The notes under the pieces were generated by a model. That model saw nothing but the letters and a program-made list of their open reading frames with translations, made no database searches and was not told the origin of the DNA. This document shows, piece after piece, positions 41,166 to 48,905 of a stretch of DNA of 64,000 nucleotides; the stretch's first letter is position 1; every line of letters begins with the position of its first letter. The DNA comes from Streptomyces fructofermentans (GTDB taxonomy: Bacteria > Actinomycetota > Actinomycetes > Streptomycetales > Streptomycetaceae): NCBI RefSeq assembly GCF_014651055.1, contig NZ_BMWD01000003.1:161553-225552 (forward strand), in the 5' to 3' direction. A program made the position numbers and the translations under genes.

Positions 41166-42194
41166 ATGACGAACACGTCGACGAATCCGTCGTACCAGCA
41201 GCTCCCGATCATCGACCTCTCCGCCGCCGGGCGCGGCCCGCAGGCCCGTGCCCTGCTGCACGCGCAGTTGCACAGCGCCGCCCACGACGTGGGGTTCTTC
41301 CAGCTCGTCGGGCACGGGGTGAGCGAGGCCGAGACCTCCGCCCTGCTCGACGTGACGCACCGCTTCTTCGCGCTCCCGGAGGCCGACCGGCTCGCGCTCG
41401 ACAACGTCAACTCGCCCCACTTCCGCGGCTACACGCGCACCGGGGACGAGCGCACCGGCGGCAGCCGGGACTGGCGCGACCAGCTCGACATAGGCGCCGA
41501 GCGGCCCGCCCGGGTCCCGCTGCCCGGTGAGCCCGCGTACTGGTGGCTGCAGGGGCCGAACCAGTGGCCCGCCGCGCTGCCCGAGCTGCGGACCGCCGCG
41601 CTGGGCTGGATCGACCGGCTGAGTTCCGTCGCCGCCCGGCTGCTGCGCGAGCTGCTCGCCGCGATCGGCGCGCCCGCGGACTTCTACGACCCCGTCTTCG
41701 GGGAGCGGGCCCACCCGCATCTGAAGCTGGTCCGCTACCCGGGCAGCTCCGGGGACGGTGCGGACCAGGGCGTCGGGGCGCACAAGGACTACGGGTTCCT
41801 GACGCTGCTGCTGCAGGACCGGGTGGGCGGGCTCCAGGTGCAGCGGGCGGACGGGCTGTTCCACGACGTCCCGCCGGTGTCCGGCGCCTTCGTGGTGAAC
41901 CTCGGCGAACTGCTCGAAGTGGCGACGAACGGCTACCTCCTCGCCACCAACCACCGGGTCGTCAGCCCGCCCGGCGCCACCGAGCGCTTCTCCGTGCCGT
42001 TCTTCTACAACCCGCGGCTCGACGCCCGCACGGATCCGCTGCCGTTCCCGTACGCGACCGCGGCCCCCGGCGTGACCGGCGATCCGGCCAATCCGCTCTT
42101 CGCCGAGTACGGCCGCAACGAGCTGAAGGGCAAGCTCCGGGCCCACCCGCTGGTCGCGGCCCGGCACCACGCGGAGCTGCTGGTCCCCGCGTGA
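41166..42194 (+). CDS. isopenicillin N synthase family 2OG/Fe(II) oxygenase
   Basis: 342-aa non-haem iron oxygenase. An N-terminal DIOX_N domain begins LPIIDLSAAG and GFFQLVGHGV. The iron-binding His and Asp lie in GAHKDYGFLTLLLQD, the distal His in LATNHRVVSPPG, and the 2-oxoglutarate arginine in RFSVPFFYNP. Length and order are those of plant-like hydroxylases and oxidases rather than penicillin synthase itself. ATG 41166 is chosen; the frame upstream passes through the leader peptide. The ribosome site is weak, which fits control by the upstream leader peptide. The substrate is unknown. Confidence 0.87.
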   Translation: MTNTSTNPSYQQLPIIDLSAAGRGPQARALLHAQLHSAAHDVGFFQLVGHGVSEAETSALLDVTHRFFALPEADRLALDNVNSPHFRGYTRTGDERTGGSRDWRDQLDIGAERPARVPLPGEPAYWWLQGPNQWPAALPELRTAALGWIDRLSSVAARLLRELLAAIGAPADFYDPVFGERAHPHLKLVRYPGSSGDGADQGVGAHKDYGFLTLLLQDRVGGLQVQRADGLFHDVPPVSGAFVVNLGELLEVATNGYLLATNHRVVSPPGATERFSVPFFYNPRLDARTDPLPFPYATAAPGVTGDPANPLFAEYGRNELKGKLRAHPLVAARHHAELLVPA

Positions 42195-42203
42195 GGACGT
42201 GCG

Positions 42204-42233
42204 GCCGGGCCCGGCGCACGCACCGGGCCCGGC
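42204..42233. terminator. bidirectional hairpin, oxygenase / citrate synthase
   Basis: Perfect 11-bp stem GCCGGGCCCGG / CCGGGCCCGGC, 8-nt loop, between the two convergent stop codons. Confidence 0.75.
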
Positions 42234-42243
42234 GGCTGCACGC

Positions 42244-43344
42244 TCAGTGCGCGATGTCCTCGTAGCCGGCGATCTCGCGCGGGTTGCGCGTACCGGGGCC
42301 GACATAACGCGCGGACGGCCGGACGAGGCGTCCGGTGCGCTTCTGCTCCAGGATGTGCGCGGACCAGCCCGCGGTGCGCGCGCAGGTGAACATCGAGGTG
42401 AACATGTGGGCCGGCACCTCGGCGAAGTCGAGGACGATGGCGGCCCAGAACTCGACGTTCGTCGCCAGGACGCGGTCGGGGCGGCGGGCGTGCAGCTCGG
42501 CGAGCGCGGCCTTCTCCAGTGCCTCGGCGATCTCGAAACGGGGTGCGCCGAGCTCCCGGGCGGTGCGGCGCAGCACGCGCGCCCGCGGGTCCTCGGCCCG
42601 GTACACGCGGTGGCCGAAGCCCATCAGCCGCTCGCCCTTGTCCAGGGCCTGCCTGACGTACGCGTCGGCGTCGCCCGTGCGCTCGATCTCCTCGATCATG
42701 CCGAGGACCCGGGAGGGGGCGCCGCCGTGCAGCGGGCCGGACATCGCGCCGACCGCGCCGGAGAGGGCCGCGGCCACGTCCGCGCCCGTGGACGCGATGA
42801 CGCGGGCCGTGAAGGTGGACGCGTTCATTCCGTGCTCGGCCGCCGACGTCCAGTAGGCGTCGACCGCCGCCACGTGCTTGGGGTCCGGCTCGCCGCGCCA
42901 GCGGATCATGAAGCGCTCGACGACGGACTGCGCCTTGTCGATCTCCCGCTGCGGGACCATCGGCAGGCCCTGGCCGCGGGCGGACTGGGCGACGTACGAG
43001 AGGGCCATGACCGCGGCGCGGGCGAGGTCCGCGCGGGCCTGCCGCTCGTCGATGTCGAGAAGCGGCTTGAGGCCCCAGACGGGGGCCAGCATGGCGAGGG
43101 CGGACTGCACGTCCACCCTGATGTCGCCGGAGTGGACCGGGATCGGGAAGGGCTCGGCGGGTGGCAGGCCCGGATTGAAGGCCCCGTCGACGAGGAGCCC
43201 CCAGACGTTGCCGAAGGAGACGTGGCCGACCAGATCCTCGATGTCGACGCCCCGGTACCGCAGGGCGCCGCCCTCCTTGTCCGGTTCGGCGATCTCCGTC
43301 TCGAAAGCGATGACTCCCTCGAGCCCGGGTACGAAGTCGGACAT
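42244..43344 (-). CDS. citrate synthase 2 / methylcitrate synthase-like
   Basis: 366-aa citrate synthase family enzyme condensing oxaloacetate with acetyl- or propionyl-CoA. Catalytic histidines lie in GPLHGGAPSRVLGMI and GFGHRVYRAEDPRA. The catalytic aspartate of the PNVDF motif is glutamate here (TNVEFWAAIVLD). AGGAG precedes ATG 43344. It is shorter than the main TCA enzyme (about 430 aa) and matches the short CitA-type second citrate synthase of actinobacteria. Divergent from pdxH across about 300 bp. Confidence 0.85.
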   Translation of the reverse strand: MSDFVPGLEGVIAFETEIAEPDKEGGALRYRGVDIEDLVGHVSFGNVWGLLVDGAFNPGLPPAEPFPIPVHSGDIRVDVQSALAMLAPVWGLKPLLDIDERQARADLARAAVMALSYVAQSARGQGLPMVPQREIDKAQSVVERFMIRWRGEPDPKHVAAVDAYWTSAAEHGMNASTFTARVIASTGADVAAALSGAVGAMSGPLHGGAPSRVLGMIEEIERTGDADAYVRQALDKGERLMGFGHRVYRAEDPRARVLRRTARELGAPRFEIAEALEKAALAELHARRPDRVLATNVEFWAAIVLDFAEVPAHMFTSMFTCARTAGWSAHILEQKRTGRLVRPSARYVGPGTRNPREIAGYEDIAH

Positions 43345-43570
43345 CAGGCGGCTCCTCATGATGTGTACGACAGATGACGTTGTGGGGTTCGGGGCATGCG
43401 GGGGTTCCTATGACCATATGCCCGTATCGTGGATGATCGTCCGGTTCCGCGGTCGCTCATGGACTCGCGGTCCGTGCGTCACCTCGGTGATGCCCCGTGC
43501 GGATGGCGGTCACCCAACCGTTTCGGAAGCAGGACGATATCCCTTGGTGCCACCTTTGGGGAGAGTGCGC

Positions 43571-43583
43571 GGCACTCAGTGCC
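43571..43583. promoter_or_regulatory. palindrome ahead of pdxH
   Basis: GGCACTCAGTGCC, perfect 6-bp arms around one base, with a second CACTCAGTG overlapping at 43583. It lies 58 bases upstream of pdxH. Candidate operator; nothing more can be read. Confidence 0.45.
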
Positions 43584-43640
43584 ACTCAGTGATGAACCCC
43601 ACGCCGTCGGCCACCCCCTGAGATACGGCAGGATGGCCGC

Positions 43641-44306
43641 GTGACCGACCGTGACCCCGTCCTCGACCCGGCGTTGATGCGTGAGCACTACCGGGCCGAG
43701 GGACTCGACGAGACCGAGCTGGCCGACCACCCCATGGAGCAGTTCGCGCACTGGTTCGCCCAGGCCGCGGCGGAGGACGCGGTCTACGAGGCCAACGCCA
43801 TGGTCGTGTCCACGGCCGACGCCGAGGGGCGGCCCGGCTCCCGCACGGTGCTCCTGAAGCAGTTCGACGAGCGCGGTTTCGTCTTCTTCACGAACTACGG
43901 CTCCCGCAAGGCCCGCGACCTGGCCGCCAACCCGTACGTGTCCCTGCTCTTCCCGTGGCACCCGATGACCCGGCAGGTCGTCGTCACCGGCACCGCGCGG
44001 CGCACCGGACGCGACGAGACGGCCGCGTACTTCCGCACGCGCCCGCACGGCTCGCAGCTCGGGGCCTGGGCCAGCACGCAGTCCGAGGTGGTCGCCTCCC
44101 GCGCCGTGCTGGACGCCTCGTACGCCGAACTGGCCGCGCGCCACCCCGAGGGCGAGCAGGTCCCGGTGCCGCCGCACTGGGGCGGTTTCCGGGTCGCCCC
44201 GCAGACCGTCGAGTTCTGGCAGGGCCGGCAGAACCGGCTGCACGACCGGTTGCGGTACGTGGCGCGCGAGGACGGCTCGTGGCGGGTGGAGCGGCTCAGC
44301 CCCTGA
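43641..44306 (+). CDS. pdxH: pyridoxamine 5'-phosphate oxidase
   Basis: 221-aa FMN-dependent oxidase making pyridoxal 5'-phosphate from [25 protein letters not shown] and [17 protein letters not shown] form the FMN/PLP site, [16 protein letters not shown] follows, and the conserved end is [14 protein letters not shown] with the C-terminal domain R-x-S/L. Length is normal. GTG 43641 is the family start. Monocistronic, ending before a hairpin that separates it from the TetR gene. Confidence 0.93.
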   Translation: MTDRDPVLDPALMREHYRAEGLDETELADHPMEQFAHWFAQAAAEDAVYEANAMVVSTADAEGRPGSRTVLLKQFDERGFVFFTNYGSRKARDLAANPYVSLLFPWHPMTRQVVVTGTARRTGRDETAAYFRTRPHGSQLGAWASTQSEVVASRAVLDASYAELAARHPEGEQVPVPPHWGGFRVAPQTVEFWQGRQNRLHDRLRYVAREDGSWRVERLSP

Positions 44307-44336
44307 GCCCGCGCCCACCGGGTGGGACGGCCCGGT

Positions 44337-44367
44337 TCCACCGCCGGCACGGTCCCGCCGCGGTGGA
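44337..44367. terminator. hairpin between pdxH and TetR genes
   Basis: TCCACCGC / GCGGTGGA, 8-bp stem with a 15-nt loop, between convergent genes. Confidence 0.45.
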
Positions 44368-44447
44368 CGCGCCGGGTGCCTGGGACGGGGCTGACGCGGC
44401 GGGGCACGGCTGACTCCGCGGACACGGCTGACGCGCCGGGCGCGGGG

Positions 44448-45056
44448 TCAGTCCAGCGTGGTGTCCAGGATGGCCGCCCACTGGGCGACCACCCGGTCGC
44501 GGCGTCCCGCGTCGTCCGTGAGGAGGTTCGCGAGACCGAGGCCGCGTGCCATGTCGAGGAAGCCCTGCACGGTCTCGCGCACCCCGGGGCGGGACTCGTC
44601 GGCGCGCAGCAGCTCGACGGCGATGCGGTGGGTCTCGCGGCCCACCCGGCCCTCCAGCTCGGTGACGCGGGAGTGCAGGTGCGCCTCGTTGGAGGCCGCG
44701 ACCCACAGGTGCAGCGCGGCGCGGAAGAGCGGCCCGGTGAACAGGTCGACCAGGGCGGACACGACGGCCCGCCGGTCCCCCGCGCCCTCGGGGAACAGGG
44801 CTCGCAGGGCGGTGGAGCGCTCCTCGGCGACGTACTCGACGGCCGCCGTGAAGAGGTCCTCGCGGGTCGGGAAGTGGTGCTGGGCGGCGCCCCGGGAGAC
44901 ACCGGCCCGCTCGGCGACGACGGAGACCGTGGAGCCCGCCCAGCCGTGCTCGGCCAGGCAGGCCACGGCCGCCTCCAGCAGACGCTGCCGGGTGGCCCGG
45001 CTGCGGTCCTGCTTGGGCACGCGCTCGGCGGCCTGCGCGCCGTTCACAGCACCCAT
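44448..45056 (-). CDS. TetR family repressor of the Atu/Liu-like operon
   Basis: 202 aa with an N-terminal TetR helix-turn-helix (about 18-64; RQRLLEAAVACLAEHGW, VAERAGVSRGAAQHHFPTRE) and a C-terminal ligand domain. It is the last gene of the eight-gene operon; its start overlaps the end of the enoyl-CoA hydratase by 13 bp. It probably represses its own operon through GCAAGCATGCTTGC at 55000-55013, with an acyl-CoA intermediate as inducer; the site assignment is inference from position. It is a poor candidate for the CTGACG sites at 1-20 kb because those are in another locus. Confidence 0.85.
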   Translation of the reverse strand: MGAVNGAQAAERVPKQDRSRATRQRLLEAAVACLAEHGWAGSTVSVVAERAGVSRGAAQHHFPTREDLFTAAVEYVAEERSTALRALFPEGAGDRRAVVSALVDLFTGPLFRAALHLWVAASNEAHLHSRVTELEGRVGRETHRIAVELLRADESRPGVRETVQGFLDMARGLGLANLLTDDAGRRDRVVAQWAAILDTTLD

Positions 45057-45778
45057 GAGGCATCCCGTCGTTCGAGGAAGGCGGTCATTCCCTCGCGGGC
45101 CTGCGCGGAGGAGAACAGCCGGGCCGAGAGCGCGGTCAGATCGGCCGCCTCCCGGTCGAAGGTGTCCAGCACCTTAGCCGTGAGCAGCCGTTTCGTCTCG
45201 GCCAGGGCCTCCGGGGAGGATCTGCGCAACCCGTCGAGAACGGGTTCGAGCACGTCGTCGGCGTCCTCGCCCGCGGCCGTCACCAGTCCGATCCTGGCGG
45301 CCTCGGCGGCCCCGAACCTCTCCCCGGTGAGGTAGTGGCGGGCCACCGCCCGCGGGTCGAGCCGCGGCAGCAGCGGGAGCGAGATCACGGCGGGCGCCAC
45401 CCCGATGCGCACCTCCGTGAAGGCGAAGGTGGCCGCGTCGGAGGCCACCGCGATGTCGCAGGCCCCGAGCAGTCCCAGGCCGCCCGCGCGCACATGGCCG
45501 GTGACGCGGGCGACGACGGGCCGGGGCAGCTCCACGATCTGCCGCAGAAGCGCGACCAGGGAGTCCGGGTGCGGCGGATCGCGCAGGTCAGCGCCCGCGC
45601 TGAAGGTGTTGCCGGTGTGGGTGAGGACGACGGCGCGCACGTCGCCGTCCTCGCCGCACTCCGTGAGCGCTTCCGCCAGGTCCCCGACGAGCCGGGCCGA
45701 CAGGGCGTTGCGCCGTTCGGGCGCGTCGAGCGCGAGAGTGGTGATCCCGCGCTCGTGCGACCGCCGCACCGTGGTCAT
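45044..45778 (-). CDS. enoyl-CoA hydratase/isomerase family protein
   Basis: 244-aa crotonase. The oxyanion hole is TGNTFSAGADL and GHVRAGGLGLLGACD. The first catalytic glutamate of the hydratase is glycine (Gly102), the second is kept (Glu122 in FTEVRIG). One-glutamate crotonases include the hydratases of branched-chain acid pathways (for example methylglutaconyl-CoA hydratase relatives). The ATG overlaps the ligase stop (ATGA) and the end overlaps the TetR start. It probably hydrates the carboxylated enoyl-CoA made by the operon's carboxylase. Confidence 0.85.
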   Translation of the reverse strand: MTTVRRSHERGITTLALDAPERRNALSARLVGDLAEALTECGEDGDVRAVVLTHTGNTFSAGADLRDPPHPDSLVALLRQIVELPRPVVARVTGHVRAGGLGLLGACDIAVASDAATFAFTEVRIGVAPAVISLPLLPRLDPRAVARHYLTGERFGAAEAARIGLVTAAGEDADDVLEPVLDGLRRSSPEALAETKRLLTAKVLDTFDREAADLTALSARLFSSAQAREGMTAFLERRDASWVL

Positions 45779-47343
45779 GCCCGCTCCCTCAGTTCCCGCC
45801 GGAGGATCTTCCCGGAGGCGGCCCTCGGCACCCCTTCGACGAAGACGACCTTGCGGACCTTCTTGTACGGGGCGACGCGCCCCGCGACGTACTCCATGAT
45901 CTCCTCCTCGCCGAGGCCGCCCGCCGACGGCTGGCGCACCACGTAGGCGTGCGGCCGCTCGTTGTGGTCGGCGTCGTAGACGCCGATGACGGCGGCGTCG
46001 GCGATGCCCGGGTGCGTCAGCAGCAGCGCCTCCAGCTCGGCGGGCGCCACCTGGTAGCCCTTGTACTTGATGAGTTCCTTGACCCGGTCGACCACGTACA
46101 GCCAGCCGTCGGCATCGACGTGGCCGACATCCCCGGTGTGCAGCCAGCCGTCCCCGTCGATCATCTCCGCGGTGGCCTCGGGGCGTCCCAGGTAGCCCTT
46201 CATGACCTGCGGTCCGCGGACGACGATCTCGCCGCTCTCGCCGACGCCGACGTCCTTGCCCGGGTCGTCCAGGGAGACGATGCGCATCTCCGTGCAGGCG
46301 ATGAGCTTCCCGACGCTGCCGGGGGGCGGGTTCGGCGCGCCGAGGGGCACGACGTGCGTCCCGGGCGACAGCTCCGTCATGCCGTAGGCCTGGCCGACCG
46401 GCGGCAGTCCCAGGCGCCGGGAGCAGGCCGCCGCCAGTTCGGCGTCCAGCGGCGCGGCGGCGCTGATGACGTACTGCAGGGACGACAGGTCGTACCCCTC
46501 GACGGCCGGGTGCTTGGCCAGGGCGAGGACGATCGGCGGCGCCACGTACAGGCCGGTGATGCGGTGCTTCTCGATCGCCGCGAGGAACGTGTCCAGGTCG
46601 AAGCGGGGCAGCACGACCACGGTGGCGCCCTGCCGCAGGGGGGCGTTCATGAGGGCGGTCAGCCCGTAGATGTGGAAGAACGGCAGGACGGCCAGGATGC
46701 GGTCGCCCGGCCCCATCGGCATGGTGGGCGCCAGCTGCGCCAGGTTGGTGGCGATCGACCGGTGGGTGAGCATGACGCCCTTGGGGACCCCGGTCGTGCC
46801 GGAGGAGTACGGGAGCGCGGCCACGTCCTCGGCGGGGTCGATGTCGACCTGCGGTTCCGGTGCCGTGGAGCCCAGCATGTCGAGCAGCGACCGGTGCCCC
46901 GGCGCCTGGTCGCAGACGAATATCTCCCGTACGCCGCCCGCCAGTTCGGCCGCGGTGCGCGCGGTCTCCAGGAGGGGCGAGACGGTGATGATCCACTCGG
47001 CGGAGCTGTCCCTGAGCTGCTTGGCGAACTCCTCGGCGGTGGCGAGCGGGTGCACGGTCGTGACCGAGGCCCCGGCTCGCGTGGCGGCGAAGAAGGCCGC
47101 CGGGAAGGCGACCGTGTTGGGGCTGTGCAGGGCCACCACGTCGCCCTTGCGGACGCCGAGGTCGGCCAGCGCGGCGGCGATCCGCCGGTGGAACGTGTCG
47201 AGCTGGGCGTAGGTGAGGGTCGTTCCGTCCACGCCGTCGACGAGGGCGGGTGCGTCGCCCCGGGCGGCGGCACCGCCCAGCACCGCTTCGTGGATGGGTT
47301 CTTCGACGGCGGGAACGTCTTCGTACTCGCTGCGGAACACCAT
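45775..47343 (-). CDS. 4-coumarate-CoA ligase family enzyme
   Basis: 522-aa AMP-forming ligase of the 4CL branch. Motifs are YSSGTTGVPKGVMLTH, YGMTELSPGTH, VDRVKELIKYKGYQVAPAE and PRAASGKILRREL with the catalytic lysine. ATG 47343 follows the acyl-CoA dehydrogenase stop by about 60 bases. It looks like the ortholog of the S. coelicolor cinnamate:CoA ligase reported to act on cinnamate and coumarate; orthology is from recall of sequence and context. In this operon it most likely starts the pathway by activating an unsaturated or aryl acid. Confidence 0.88.
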   Translation of the reverse strand: MVFRSEYEDVPAVEEPIHEAVLGGAAARGDAPALVDGVDGTTLTYAQLDTFHRRIAAALADLGVRKGDVVALHSPNTVAFPAAFFAATRAGASVTTVHPLATAEEFAKQLRDSSAEWIITVSPLLETARTAAELAGGVREIFVCDQAPGHRSLLDMLGSTAPEPQVDIDPAEDVAALPYSSGTTGVPKGVMLTHRSIATNLAQLAPTMPMGPGDRILAVLPFFHIYGLTALMNAPLRQGATVVVLPRFDLDTFLAAIEKHRITGLYVAPPIVLALAKHPAVEGYDLSSLQYVISAAAPLDAELAAACSRRLGLPPVGQAYGMTELSPGTHVVPLGAPNPPPGSVGKLIACTEMRIVSLDDPGKDVGVGESGEIVVRGPQVMKGYLGRPEATAEMIDGDGWLHTGDVGHVDADGWLYVVDRVKELIKYKGYQVAPAELEALLLTHPGIADAAVIGVYDADHNERPHAYVVRQPSAGGLGEEEIMEYVAGRVAPYKKVRKVVFVEGVPRAASGKILRRELRERA

Positions 47344-47403
47344 GTCGGGCCCTTTCCAGGAGTCGAACCGGAGGTCTGCCGGAAGCTGTACGGGAGATAG
47401 TGC

Positions 47404-48564
47404 CTAGTAGGACTTCGGCAGGCCCAGGGTCTGGTGCGACACATAGTTGAGGATCATCTCCCGGCTGACGGGCGCGATCCGGGCCACGCGGGACGCCGTG
47501 ATGAGCGAGGCGAGGCCGAACTCGCCGGTCAGGCCGTTGCCGCCGAGGGTGTGCACCGACTGGTCGACGGCCTTCACGCAGGCCTCGGCGGCCGCGTACT
47601 TGGCCATGTTGGCGGCCTCCCCGGCGCCCACGTCGTCGCCCGCGTCGTACAGGAGGGCCGCCTTCTGCATCATGAGCCGGGCCAGCTCCAGGTCGATGTG
47701 CGCCTGGGCGAGAGGGTGCGCGACGGCCTGGTGGGCTCCGATGGGCTCCTTCCAGACGGTGCGCTCGCGGGCGTAGGCGATCGCCGTGGAGAGCGCGTAG
47801 CGGCCCATGCCGATCGCGAAGGCGGCCGTCATGATGCGCTCGGGGTTGAGGCCCGCGAAGAGCTGGAGCAGACCGGCGTCCTCGTCGCCGACGAGTGCCT
47901 CGGCGGGCAGCCGCACATCGTCCAGGGTGAGCTCGAACTGCTTCTCCGCACTGTGCAGTTCCATGTCGATGACCCGTCGCCCGAAGCCCTCGGTGTCGCG
48001 CGGGACGATGAACAGGCAGGGCTTGAGGCGGCCGGTGCGGGCGTCCTCCGCGCGGCCCACGATCAGGGTGGCGTCGGCGATGTCCACCCCGGAGATGAAC
48101 ACCTTGCGGCCGGTGAGCAGCCAGTCCGAGCCGTCCCTGCGCGCGGTGGTCGTGATGCGGTGGCTGTTGGAGCCGGCGTCGGGTTCGGTGATGCCGAAGG
48201 CCATGGTGCGGCTGCCGTCGGCCAGGCCGGGGAGCCAGGTCCGCTTCTGCTCCGGCGTGCCGAACCGGGCGATCACGGTGCCGCAGATCGCGGGTGACAC
48301 CACCATCATCAGCAGGGGGCAGCCGGCGGCGCCCAACTCCTCCAGCACGATGGACAGTTCGGCGATGCCGCCGCCCCCGCCCCCGTACTCCTCCGGGAGG
48401 TTGACGCCGAGGTAGCCCAGCTTCGCCGCCTCGGACCAGAGTTCGTCCGGGTGGCCGCCGTCCGCGACGACCTTGGCGAGGTAGGCGCGGCCGTACCGCC
48501 TGCCCAGGGCGGACACGGCGGCCCTGAGGTCCTTGTGCTCGTCGGTTTCCAGGACGGTGCTCAT
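47404..48564 (-). CDS. acyl-CoA dehydrogenase
   Basis: 386-aa FAD acyl-CoA dehydrogenase. Motifs are FGITEPDAGSNSHRI, GRKVFISGVDIADATLIVG, ERTVWKEPIGAHQAVAHPL and LGGNGLTGEFGLASL. The C-terminus ends HQTLGLPKSY. GAGGAG precedes ATG 48564; the open frame upstream is repeat-derived. Placed between the carboxylase and the ligase, it corresponds to AtuD/LiuA (citronellyl- or isovaleryl-CoA dehydrogenase) in analogous clusters. The gap upstream contains a 17-bp repeat array. Confidence 0.87.
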   Translation of the reverse strand: MSTVLETDEHKDLRAAVSALGRRYGRAYLAKVVADGGHPDELWSEAAKLGYLGVNLPEEYGGGGGGIAELSIVLEELGAAGCPLLMMVVSPAICGTVIARFGTPEQKRTWLPGLADGSRTMAFGITEPDAGSNSHRITTTARRDGSDWLLTGRKVFISGVDIADATLIVGRAEDARTGRLKPCLFIVPRDTEGFGRRVIDMELHSAEKQFELTLDDVRLPAEALVGDEDAGLLQLFAGLNPERIMTAAFAIGMGRYALSTAIAYARERTVWKEPIGAHQAVAHPLAQAHIDLELARLMMQKAALLYDAGDDVGAGEAANMAKYAAAEACVKAVDQSVHTLGGNGLTGEFGLASLITASRVARIAPVSREMILNYVSHQTLGLPKSY

Positions 48565-48905
48565 GCGGGCTCCTCGGGAGAGGGAAAGGGTGCCGTCGGG
48601 AGGGTGCGGGTGCGGGCCGTGCGAGTCGGTGCGGGTCAGAGGCCGTGCGGGGTGCGGGTCGTACAAGTCCGTGCGGGGTGCGGGTCGGTGCGGGGTGCGG
48701 GTCGGTGCGGGGTGCGGGTCGGTGCGGGGTGCGGGTCGTGCGGGTCAGAAGCCGTGCGGGGTGCGGGTCGGTGCGGGTGCGGGCCGTGCGGGTCGACCGG
48801 GTGCCGGTACGGGTGGGCGGGGCCGTCGCCCGTGCGGGTGCCCGGGTGGGGCCGTCGGGCGGTACGGCCCCCGTCCGGACCGTGCGGGCGGCACGGCCCG
48901 GCCCC
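48565..48905. other. 341-bp intergenic spacer inside the operon
   Basis: Unusually long for this otherwise tight operon and filled mainly by G-rich repeats. No gene is supported. It may add an internal promoter or a polar RNA structure between carboxylase and dehydrogenase genes. Confidence 0.6.
48645..48770. repeat. 17-bp G-rich tandem repeat array
   Basis: Six full copies of GTGCGGGGTGCGGGTCG (48645-48661, then four contiguous at 48671-48738, and 48754-48770) with degenerate copies between and around. Confidence 0.9.

Noticed and set aside
44448..45056. TetR gene as the regulator of the CTGACG sites
   Set aside because: It is the last gene of an operon with its own, different palindrome, 24 kb from the nearest CTGACG site.
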